Assembly (NCBI GenBank): GCA_050012355.1
Contig: JBEKHI010000231.1
Location: forward strand, 1 to 13,227
Origin: JBEKHI01 sp050012355
Lineage (GTDB): Bacteria > Actinomycetota > Actinomycetes > Streptosporangiales > Streptosporangiaceae
Direction of reading: 5' to 3'
DNA: 13,227 bases
Positions 7,431-13,227 of the stretch are shown here, one piece after another (within the stretch, counting starts at the first letter, position 1; each line of letters opens with the position of its first letter). A model generated the notes under the pieces. That model did no database searches. It was given only the letters and a program-made list of their open reading frames with translations, and was not told the DNA's origin. A program made the translations under genes and the position numbers.

Positions 7431-7826
7431 CTACGGGGCGACCAGGGCGTCGGTCAGCGGGTCAACGCCGGCTACCTTCGCCGCGAGTTCGTCGCTCAGC
7501 CCGTAGCGGGCGGCCAGCGCCGCGGGCGAATAGTAGCTGACCTTCGTCTGGTCACCATCCGCCCAGATCAGTACCTTGAGCGGCAGGTCGAGAGCGGCCA
7601 ACGGGACCGCGTCCATCACCGGCGTGCCAGCCGCCGGGTTGCCGAACAGCACGAGCGTGGTCGGGCGCAGCTTCAGTCCTGCCTCCCCCGCTTCCGCGCT
7701 CTGGTCGATCACGTCGAAGACCTTCATGCCCCGCGAGCCCAGCAGTTCCGTCAGCCGCGCGACGGTCTCCTGGACCGGACGCGGGCTGGTCTTGGTGGTG
7801 ACCTGCGATTCTGTCCAGTCCGTCAT
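7431..7826 (-). CDS. DUF302 domain protein
   Basis: This minus-strand gene encodes 131 residues. The ATG at 7824-7826 is chosen because GGAGG (complement of 7835-7839) lies eight bases upstream; the longer frame to 7865 lacks this support. Nearly the whole protein matches DUF302: 'TSPRPVQETVARLTELLGSRGMKVFDVIDQSAEA', then 'LRPTTLVLFGNPAAGTPVMDAVPLAALDLPLKVLIWADGD', then 'VSYYSPAALAARYGL'. DUF302 is a small alpha/beta fold with no firmly assigned biochemical role; it is often a stand-alone cytoplasmic protein, sometimes near redox or thiol genes. There is no signal peptide and there are no cysteines. It diverges from the large glycoside hydrolase, so the repeat-rich region 7827-8161 could regulate either gene. 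Confidence 0.85.
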   Translation of the reverse strand: MTDWTESQVTTKTSPRPVQETVARLTELLGSRGMKVFDVIDQSAEAGEAGLKLRPTTLVLFGNPAAGTPVMDAVPLAALDLPLKVLIWADGDQTKVSYYSPAALAARYGLSDELAAKVAGVDPLTDALVAP

Positions 7827-7940
7827 GGCCAGGACCTCCATCCTCAGCGTCTGATCTCGGTGCATTGTGTCATGCCAGCACCGCCGTTATGGTCACTGGA
7901 ACGTACCGGGTGCACGGCCTGGCGGGTGGCGGGGTGGCCG

Positions 7941-8030
7941 ACCATCTTCTCCCGGGTTCGCACACCCACCTGACCGGATATATCCGGATAACACAGGCAC
8001 AGAAGGTGCACTAGCCCGGGAGAAGATGGT
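7941..8030. repeat. Perfect 16-base inverted repeat with 58-base centre
   Basis: ACCATCTTCTCCCGGG at 7941-7956 is the exact reverse complement of 8015-8030. The 58 bases between them contain a further 14-base palindrome (7974-7987) and a CACCT/AGGTG pair (7967-7971 and 8004-8008), so the element can fold as nested hairpins. It sits in the divergent spacer between the DUF302 gene and the glycoside hydrolase gene. It could be an RNA leader structure, a pair of operators, or a small non-autonomous repeat element. I see no flanking direct repeat that would mark an insertion. Confidence 0.8.
7974..7987. promoter_or_regulatory. 14-base palindrome, candidate operator
   Basis: CCGGATATATCCGG is a perfect palindrome. 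The heptamer CCGGATA also occurs twice as a direct repeat (7974-7980 and 7984-7990), spaced exactly 10 bases, one helical turn. This is what a dimeric regulator site can look like. No regulator gene is present in the window to pair with it. Confidence 0.4.
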
Positions 8031-8070
8031 TCCTCACCGGGAAGCGCGGGCGCCAGCCGGGCTTTTCTTT
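8013..8070 (+). terminator. Terminator-like hairpin with T-run, overlapping the inverted repeat
   Basis: AGCCCGG (8013-8019) can pair with CCGGGCT (8057-8063), and the sequence continues TTTTCTTT (8063-8070). The 5' arm overlaps the right arm of the 16-base inverted repeat, so the two structures exclude each other. The loop is long (37 bases) and shorter local hairpins are also possible, so the terminator call is weak; the mutual exclusion is the notable point. Confidence 0.35.
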
Positions 8071-8099
8071 ATCGTTAACGACTGTGGACGGCTTTTAAC

Positions 8100-8135
8100 T
8101 TTTTGTTCATGCTTGTTGGATTTAACGTCTTAGGC
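8100..8135 (+). promoter_or_regulatory. AT-rich candidate promoter for the glycoside hydrolase
   Basis: The stretch from about 8063 to 8133 is clearly AT-richer than the rest of the window. TAACGT at 8123-8128 fits TANNNT, with a poor -35 (TTTTTG, 8100-8105) 17 bases before it. TTAAC occurs three times (8075, 8095 and 8122). If this is the promoter, the transcript starts near 8135, downstream of the repeat structures. Confidence 0.35.
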
Positions 8136-8161
8136 AGGACTCGTTGGCACCTGGGGCAAAC

Positions 8162-11100
8162 ATGCACCTGCTTCGCGCTACTCGGCACCGTTCACGCAGA
8201 ACCCTCATTGTCCTCGGCACTCTCGCGGTCGCCGCGCTGTCGCTGCTTCCGGCCGCGACTCACGCCGTGGGCGCGCAGACCGGGGCCGCGACCACGGATA
8301 CCTCACCGGTCAACCTGTCGGCGAAGATCGACATGCGGGACGGAAAGGCGAAGCAGAACGCGACGGTGATCGCGGGCGACGCGCGTTTCGAGGTGCTCGC
8401 CGCTGACGTGATCCGGCTGGAGTACGCGCCGGACGGGAAGTTCCTCAACCAACCGACGTTCAACGTGCTCGACCGGAATCTGCCGGTGCCCCGGTACACG
8501 GTCAGTCGCACCGACGGGTGGCTGACCATCAAGACCAGCGGAATGGTGCTGTCGTACCAGCTGGGCTCGGGACCGTTCTCGACCGCCAACACCAAACTCC
8601 AGCTACCGGGCAAGACCGTCACGCCGTCCTGGGAGTGGGAATGCACCTACGGGCAGGTGTGCCAGTCCGGTGCGGCGACGCTGACCGGCGACGCGGCCCT
8701 GGCGACCAACCACAACGGTTATGTCAGCCCAGCCGGGTTCGTCGCCGGCTACAGCAACCCCGGCGACGACGCGTCCTGGCAGGTACTCGGCTCGGCCGCC
8801 GGGCCGGCCAGCGTTACCATCCGCTACTCGAACTACATCGGCGCCATCGGCGGGCCGGCGCCGCGCACGATGACGCTCGTAGTCAACGGCGACGCGACCC
8901 AGGTGACGCTGCCACCGACATCGAGCTGGGACGACTGGTCCACGATCACCGTGCCGGTGACCCTGCAGTCCGGCACTAACGCGGTCGCGGTCGACTGCGC
9001 CACCGGGGACGACTGCAACGTGAACGTCGATGACGTCGCCGTGACCGCCCCCGGCGCCACCGCCGCCCCGGTGCTGCCCGCGGGCTCACTCGGCGGCTAC
9101 ATCAGGTCATTCGACAGTGCGAACGGCACGTACACGTCGACACCATCATGCAGTGACACGTCTGATTCCGACGCAAACTGCGACGCCAGCATCCCCGCCA
9201 TGTCGCAAGGGCTGCTCGACACTTCCGGCTGGTACCTGCTGGACGACACCCAGACCGCGGTCTGGACGGCTGACGGGTGGATCGCGCCGCGTCCCGCCGG
9301 TGACCTGGAGGACGGGTACCTGTTCGGATACGGCCAGGACTACACCGGCGCGCTGCGCTCACTCGCCGCGCTGACCGGGAACGCGCCACTGCCGCCCGAG
9401 TACGTGTTCGGCAACTGGTTCTCCCGGTATTACCCGTACACGGCCGACGACTACGAGAACCAGTTGCTGCCCGAGTTCGAGGCCAATGACGTGTCGCTGG
9501 ACACGCTGTCGGTCGACACTGACTGGAAGTCGCCGAACGAGTGGGACGGCTGGGAGTGGAACCCCGCGCTGTTCCCCGATCCTCAGGCGTTCCTGGCCTG
9601 GGCGAAGTCGCAGGGCATCCACGTCACGTTGAACATCCACTCCAGCGTCTCGACGAGCGACCCCGAGTACGCGCTGGCGCAGGCGATCGCCGGGGGCACG
9701 CTGGCGGCGTCAAGTTGCAACACCGGGCCGTGCGCGGTGTGGGACTGGAGCCAGATCCCGCAAGCGGAGTCGAACTTCGCGCTCCAGCAGCCGATCCAGA
9801 ATCAGGGCGTCTCCTTCTGGTGGCTCGACTGGTGCTGTGACGGGAGCGACGTATCCATGCCCGGCGTCACGCCCGACAGCTGGATCAATCACCTGTACGC
9901 GCAGGACCTGATCAACGGCGGGCAACGCGGCTTCGTACTGGCGAGGATCGGCGCGTCGCTGGAAGACTCGGTGGCCGGCACGTACCCGGCAGGCGCGTGG
10001 GCGGACCACCGCTCGGCCATCGCCTTCACCGGTGACACCTGGAGCACGTGGAACACGCTCGCCATGGAGGCGCAGCTCGCCTCCGACGAGGGCAGCATCG
10101 GCGAGCCGTACGTCAGCGACGACATCGGCGGGTTCCTCGGTCCGCCGGCCGGCACGCCGAACGACCCCGACGACCTCTACCTGCGCTGGCTCCAGCTCGG
10201 CACGTTCCAGCCGATCATGCGCGAGCACTCGAACGCCGGCCAGAACCCGCGGCTGCCGTGGGAGTACGACGCCGCCACGCAGGCGACCGGCGACGCGTTC
10301 CTGCAGCTCCGGGAGTCCCTGGTGCCGTATCTGTACACGCTCGCGGAGCAGGCGTCCTCTTCCGGGCTGCCGATGACCAGGGCGCTGTACCTCGACTATC
10401 CGGGGCAGGCCGCGGCCTACCAGAACCCGACCGAGTACCTGCTGGGGTCGGACATGCTGGTCGCCCCGGTCACGACCCCCGGCGACGTCGCGACCACATC
10501 CGTGTGGTTCCCGCCCGGCCGGTGGACGGACTGGTTCACCGGCGCCACGTTCACCGGGCCGTCGACGCAGACGCTCTCGGTCCCGCTCAACCGGATGCCG
10601 GTGTTCGTCAAGGCCGGCGGCATCGTGCCGCTGCAGTCATCGTCCGGGCACGCCGCGACCGCCGGATCCGCGCCGTTGACGCTGCGCGTGTTCGCCGGGA
10701 GCAGCGGCCGGTACACGATGTACGACGACGCGGGCACCGGCTTGGGGTACCAGCACGGCCAGTACAGCGATACCCCGATCAGCTACCGCTCGGGGACCGA
10801 CACGTCCACGCTCGTCGTCGGGCCGGCCCGCGGTTCCTACCCGGGCGCGCCGGCCAGCCGGCAGTACACGGTCGACCTGGTGGACGTGAGCAGCCCGAAC
10901 TCGGTGCTCGTCGACGGACAGCCGGTTTCCGGCTGGAGCTATTCCGCCGCGACCCACACCCTGCAGGTGCCGCTCGGCTCGGTTCCGGTGGGTTCCTCCG
11001 CCACAGTTACACAGGTCGGCGGGACGCCGGTGCAGGCCGTCGAGCCGGCCGCCACCCAGCTCACGATCAGCCCGGCCGACAGCCTGGCGACCGCTTCCGG

Positions 11101-11689
11101 TGCGACCACGACGGTGAGCACCACCCTCGCTAACAGCGGGCCGGACGCGGTGAACGGAATCAGCCTGTCGCTGAACGCGCCGTCCGGCTGGACGGTGACA
11201 CCCACCACGCCGACCACCGCGGCGAGCCTGCCCGCCGGGTCATCGCTGACCGCCTCCTGGTCGGTGACGGCCCCGGCCGGATCCGGCCCGCAGACGGCCA
11301 CCCTCTCGGCGGCCGCGTCATACACCGACGCGGCGACCGGGCAACCAGTGACCGTGACCGCACAGCAACAACCAATTCCGGCCATAACGACGGTTTCACC
11401 ATCTACCGCGTCGGCCGGGCAGCTAGTCACGGTCACCGGCGTGAACTTCGGTGCGACCCAAGGGTCCAGCTACATCACGTTCAGCGATGACGGCACGAAC
11501 TGGGGAGCTCCACCGGACGTGGCCACTTTCAGCCTGAATAGCTGGAGCGACAACCAGATCACGTTCACCGTCCCGTCTCCATCGGGTCCCGGCGACGAAT
11601 ATTACGTCGTGCCCGGCTCAACCGCGACGGTCACCGTCACCACGGCGGAAGGCGCTTCCAACACCGGCGAGGTGACGATCGGCTCGTAA
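8162..11689 (+). CDS. Secreted family 31 glycoside hydrolase, multidomain
   Basis: The protein is 1175 residues from ATG 8162; TTG 8144, with AGGA just upstream, is an alternative start. A signal peptide is clear: RHRSRR, then a hydrophobic run, ending near residues 34-38 (THAVGA). Domains are: an N-terminal beta-sandwich (from ~50), interrupted by a CBM35/CBM6-like module (about 187-295); the GH31 barrel (about 411-730); C-terminal sandwich and DUF5110-like domains (to ~960); a NEW3-type domain (~962-1070); and an IPT/TIG domain (~1075-1175). Catalytic residues can be placed: nucleophile D556 in 'WWLDWCCDGS' and acid/base D625 in 'FTGDTWSTW', with 'DIGGF' at 654-658 and 'MREHS' following. 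Several close cysteine pairs (161/167, 279/285, 330/340, 519/524) suggest disulfides of an exported enzyme. The class hydrolyses or transfers alpha-linked sugars. The substrate cannot be read from sequence; alpha-glucan is likely but alpha-galactoside-type substrates are possible. No sortase signal or membrane anchor is seen. Confidence 0.92.
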   Translation: MHLLRATRHRSRRTLIVLGTLAVAALSLLPAATHAVGAQTGAATTDTSPVNLSAKIDMRDGKAKQNATVIAGDARFEVLAADVIRLEYAPDGKFLNQPTFNVLDRNLPVPRYTVSRTDGWLTIKTSGMVLSYQLGSGPFSTANTKLQLPGKTVTPSWEWECTYGQVCQSGAATLTGDAALATNHNGYVSPAGFVAGYSNPGDDASWQVLGSAAGPASVTIRYSNYIGAIGGPAPRTMTLVVNGDATQVTLPPTSSWDDWSTITVPVTLQSGTNAVAVDCATGDDCNVNVDDVAVTAPGATAAPVLPAGSLGGYIRSFDSANGTYTSTPSCSDTSDSDANCDASIPAMSQGLLDTSGWYLLDDTQTAVWTADGWIAPRPAGDLEDGYLFGYGQDYTGALRSLAALTGNAPLPPEYVFGNWFSRYYPYTADDYENQLLPEFEANDVSLDTLSVDTDWKSPNEWDGWEWNPALFPDPQAFLAWAKSQGIHVTLNIHSSVSTSDPEYALAQAIAGGTLAASSCNTGPCAVWDWSQIPQAESNFALQQPIQNQGVSFWWLDWCCDGSDVSMPGVTPDSWINHLYAQDLINGGQRGFVLARIGASLEDSVAGTYPAGAWADHRSAIAFTGDTWSTWNTLAMEAQLASDEGSIGEPYVSDDIGGFLGPPAGTPNDPDDLYLRWLQLGTFQPIMREHSNAGQNPRLPWEYDAATQATGDAFLQLRESLVPYLYTLAEQASSSGLPMTRALYLDYPGQAAAYQNPTEYLLGSDMLVAPVTTPGDVATTSVWFPPGRWTDWFTGATFTGPSTQTLSVPLNRMPVFVKAGGIVPLQSSSGHAATAGSAPLTLRVFAGSSGRYTMYDDAGTGLGYQHGQYSDTPISYRSGTDTSTLVVGPARGSYPGAPASRQYTVDLVDVSSPNSVLVDGQPVSGWSYSAATHTLQVPLGSVPVGSSATVTQVGGTPVQAVEPAATQLTISPADSLATASGATTTVSTTLANSGPDAVNGISLSLNAPSGWTVTPTTPTTAASLPAGSSLTASWSVTAPAGSGPQTATLSAAASYTDAATGQPVTVTAQQQPIPAITTVSPSTASAGQLVTVTGVNFGATQGSSYITFSDDGTNWGAPPDVATFSLNSWSDNQITFTVPSPSGPGDEYYVVPGSTATVTVTTAEGASNTGEVTIGS

Positions 11690-11696
11690 CGGAGGG

Positions 11697-12053
11697 TCAC
11701 TGCGTGCACAGGCAGAAGGGATGTCCGGCCGGGTCCAGGAAGACCCGGAACGTCGTTCCTGGCTGGTGCTCGTGCTTGGTGCCACCGAGCTCGAGCACCG
11801 CGGCCTCGGCGGCGTCGAGGTCATCGACGATCACGTCGAGATGCATCTGCTGGGGCAGCTCTTGGCCCGGCCAGCGGGGCGGAGTATAGGACTCCACCTG
11901 CTGAAAGGAGAGGCACTGGCCGTAATCCGCGCGGACATCAGCCCAGTCGGCGGAGACTTCGGCCTTCCAGTCCAGCAGCGCGCTGTAGAAGGCCGCCATG
12001 GCACCTGGATCGGGGCAGTCGATGACGATGCTCGGGAAGCGTGCGATAGCCAT
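11697..12053 (-). CDS. VOC family (glyoxalase/bleomycin-resistance-like) protein
   Basis: This minus-strand gene encodes 118 residues. ATG at 12051-12053 is preferred over GTG 12062 because a leaderless -10 lies just upstream and 'MAIARFPSIVIDCPDP' is the usual family start. The fold signature is clear: 'IVIDCPDPGAMAAFYSALLDW', 'QMHLDVIVDDLDAAEAAVLELGG', and the C-terminal 'FRVFLDPAGHPFCLCTQ'. This matches the glyoxalase-like subgroup with paired beta-alpha-beta-beta-beta units. H and E/D positions that could bind a metal are present (the H in MHLDV), but the substrate is unknown. It converges on the glycoside hydrolase with only 7 bases between the stop codons, and it diverges from the mycothiol-family gene. 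Confidence 0.88.
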   Translation of the reverse strand: MAIARFPSIVIDCPDPGAMAAFYSALLDWKAEVSADWADVRADYGQCLSFQQVESYTPPRWPGQELPQQMHLDVIVDDLDAAEAAVLELGGTKHEHQPGTTFRVFLDPAGHPFCLCTQ

Positions 12054-12060
12054 GCCACGC

Positions 12061-12066
12061 ACAGTA
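12061..12066 (-). promoter_or_regulatory. Leaderless-type -10 for the VOC gene
   Basis: On the minus strand TACTGT (complement of 12061-12066) fits TANNNT and is followed by 7 bases before the ATG. No Shine-Dalgarno sequence is visible, so the mRNA is probably leaderless. No clear -35 is seen. Confidence 0.45.
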
Positions 12067-12106
12067 CGTGCGATTGCGGACGATCCGCGTCCGGGTCACC
12101 AGGCCT

Positions 12107-12146
12107 TATATATTTGGGCCGGACTCGATCAACCTTTGGAGATGGA
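12107..12146 (+). promoter_or_regulatory. AT-rich promoter zone and ribosome site of the mycothiol-family gene
   Basis: TTATATATTT (about 12106-12115) is an isolated AT-rich run in the 93-base divergent spacer and is a likely -10 region. GGAG at 12138-12141 lies five bases before ATG 12147 and decides that start, against the longer open frame that runs back over the VOC gene. Confidence 0.45.
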
Positions 12147-12935
12147 ATGAGCGCCGACACGGTTATCGCCGCCCTGCGTAGCGGACACGACACCCTCGCC
12201 GCACTGGTGGCCGGGTTCAGCGACGACGATCTGGCCCACTCGTCGGGCTCGTCGGAATGGGACATCTCGCAGGTACTCAGCCATCTGGGCAGCGGCGCCG
12301 AGATCGCGCGGGCGGGGCTGCAGGCCGCCCTCGACGGCGAGCCGAACCCGGGCTCTGATTTCAACCACGCCGTCTGGGACAAGTGGAACGCCATGAGCCG
12401 ACGGGAGCGCGCCGACGGCTATCTCCAGGCGAACCAGACCCTGCTCGCGCTTTACGAGTCACTGGATGCCGACACCCGCGAGAATCTCCGCATCGACCTG
12501 GGTTTCCTGCCGGCGCCGATCGACCTGGCCACGGCCGCGCGGTTGCGCCTCAGCGAGTTCGCTCAGCACTCGTGGGACGTCCGCGTCGGTTTCGATGAGC
12601 ACGCCACACTGGCTCCGGACGCCACGGTGGCCCTGCTGCACGGGGAGCCCAACCTGATCGGCTGGATCGGTAAGGCCGACGCGCTCGACGGACGCCAGCT
12701 GGCCGTCCAGGTCACGACCACCGAGCCAGAGTCGGTCTTCGCGCTACGCTTGCAAGCACCGATCAGCGTGGACTTCGATGGGCCGGAGCGGCCCGACGGC
12801 ACGCTCGCTCTCCCGGCCGAGGCCTGGCTGCGGCTGGTCGCGGGCCGGCTCACGCCTCAGTACACACCCGACGGCGTCGCGACGACGGGTGACGTCGACC
12901 TGGAACTGCTACGCCAGGTCTTCCCCGGCTTCTGA
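12147..12935 (+). CDS. Mycothiol-dependent maleylpyruvate isomerase family protein
   Basis: This 262-residue protein starts at ATG 12147 with GGAG five bases upstream. The N-terminal half is a DinB-like four-helix domain: 'TVIAALRSGHDTLAALVAGFSDDDLAHSSGSSEWDISQVLSHLGSGAEIAR', then 'RLRLSEFAQHSWDVRVGFD'. The metal-binding triad typical of the family can be placed as H46, E137 and H141 (E-x3-H). The C-terminal half ('ALRLQAPISVDFDGPERPDGTLALPAEAWLRLVAGRL') is the SCP2-like domain usually found with it. True members isomerise maleylpyruvate using mycothiol, but most genes with this label have unknown substrates and act as mycothiol S-transferases or detoxification enzymes. The absence of gentisate or salicylate pathway genes here favours the latter. 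The next gene starts 10 bases after the stop, so they form an operon. Confidence 0.88.
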   Translation: MSADTVIAALRSGHDTLAALVAGFSDDDLAHSSGSSEWDISQVLSHLGSGAEIARAGLQAALDGEPNPGSDFNHAVWDKWNAMSRRERADGYLQANQTLLALYESLDADTRENLRIDLGFLPAPIDLATAARLRLSEFAQHSWDVRVGFDEHATLAPDATVALLHGEPNLIGWIGKADALDGRQLAVQVTTTEPESVFALRLQAPISVDFDGPERPDGTLALPAEAWLRLVAGRLTPQYTPDGVATTGDVDLELLRQVFPGF

Positions 12936-12945
12936 GAGGAACACC

Positions 12946-13227
12946 GTGAGCAAGGTGCATGTCGAGCCCGGCCTGAAGCGGGTGCGTGCTTACCTGGCGG
13001 GCCAGCTCGTCGCTGACACGAGGCGTCCGCTGCTGGTCTGGGAGGTCCCCTACTATCCCGCGTACTACTTCCCGGCCGCCGACGTCCGGGCTGAGCTCGT
13101 CCGCAGTGGCAAGGCCGACGACGCCGTCAGCTACGACGTGCGGGTGGAGAACGGAGCGGTGGCGGCCGGGGCAGCGAGAAGCTACCCGGACTCGCCGATC
13201 GACAAGCTGCGGGGCATGGTCCGCTTC
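12946..13227 (+). CDS. DUF427 domain protein, 3' end outside the window
   Basis: It begins at GTG 12946 with a strong ribosome site, GAGAGGA (12934-12940), and stays open to the window edge (94 codons visible). The sequence matches DUF427: 'LKRVRAYLAGQLVADTRRPLLVWE', 'YYPAYYFPAADVRAELVRSGK', 'SYDVRVENGAVAAGAARSYPD' and 'IDKLRGMVRF'. The next conserved block (EWDAMDAWFEEDE type) would lie just past the edge. DUF427 is a small beta-rich domain of unknown biochemical role, common and often duplicated in actinobacteria. It is 10 bases from the mycothiol-family gene and surely co-transcribed with it. Confidence 0.85.
   Translation, partial: MSKVHVEPGLKRVRAYLAGQLVADTRRPLLVWEVPYYPAYYFPAADVRAELVRSGKADDAVSYDVRVENGAVAAGAARSYPDSPIDKLRGMVRF

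Noticed and set aside
7951..7970. tRNA-like T-arm (GGGTTCG followed by CCC)
   Set aside because: The loop lacks the invariant A, and no acceptor or anticodon arm can be found around it.
7941..8030. Inverted repeat as the ends of a mobile element
   Set aside because: No transposase, no flanking target duplication and only 90 bases in total; a second genomic copy would be needed to revive this.
7867..8133. Possible 88-residue protein in the repeat-rich spacer
   Set aside because: It spans both arms of the inverted repeat, has no ribosome site and no domain-like sequence.
12101..12121. Short inverted repeat GGCC...GGCC around the TATATA run
   Set aside because: The arms are only four bases of a very common GC tetramer, so this is expected by chance.
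11721..12146. N-terminal extension of the mycothiol-family protein
   Set aside because: It runs opposite the VOC gene and lacks coding character; GGAG before ATG 12147 fixes the start.

Overview
The window is very GC-rich DNA with strong G/C bias at third codon positions, GTG starts, leaderless-type promoters and a mycothiol-dependent enzyme family member. Together these point to an Actinomycetota (actinobacterial) chromosome. I cannot name the genus. I find ten good protein genes, one small gene of 58 codons, and no tRNA, rRNA, CRISPR array, transposase or phage gene.

Region 1 (2-5030, + strand) is a tightly packed three-gene unit, open at the left edge. It holds a CgeB-like glycosyltransferase (3' part only), a 723-residue protein with two glycosyltransferase modules in tandem, and an asparagine-synthase-like amidotransferase whose start overlaps the preceding gene. 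It looks like the end of a surface-polysaccharide or glycoconjugate cluster in which sugars are added and a carboxylate may be amidated. The substrate is not visible.

Region 2 (5104-7826) is a set of small accessory genes. It contains a single-module squalene-cyclase-like alpha/alpha-toroid protein, probably translated from a leaderless mRNA. A previously easy-to-miss 58-residue membrane protein lies on the minus strand, its stop codon overlapping the toroid gene's stop. A four-helix membrane protein of unknown function follows, with signs of a frame change at its 3' end, and then a minus-strand DUF302 protein.

Region 3 (7827-8161) is a 335-base divergent intergenic region with nested inverted repeats. 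It has a perfect 16-base repeat pair enclosing a 14-base palindrome, then an overlapping alternative hairpin followed by a T-run, then an AT-rich likely promoter. This is the most interesting non-coding structure in the window.

Region 4 (8162-11689) is one large secreted family-31 glycoside hydrolase with accessory domains: an inserted CBM-like module, a NEW3-type domain and an IPT/TIG domain.

Region 5 (11697-13227) has a minus-strand VOC-fold protein convergent with the hydrolase. Divergent from it is a two-gene unit of a mycothiol-dependent maleylpyruvate-isomerase-family protein and a DUF427 protein cut by the right edge.

I did not find a clearly new multi-gene system. The best leads are the nested repeat structure before the hydrolase, the amidotransferase lacking an obvious N-terminal nucleophile inside a glycosyltransferase unit, and the small membrane protein.
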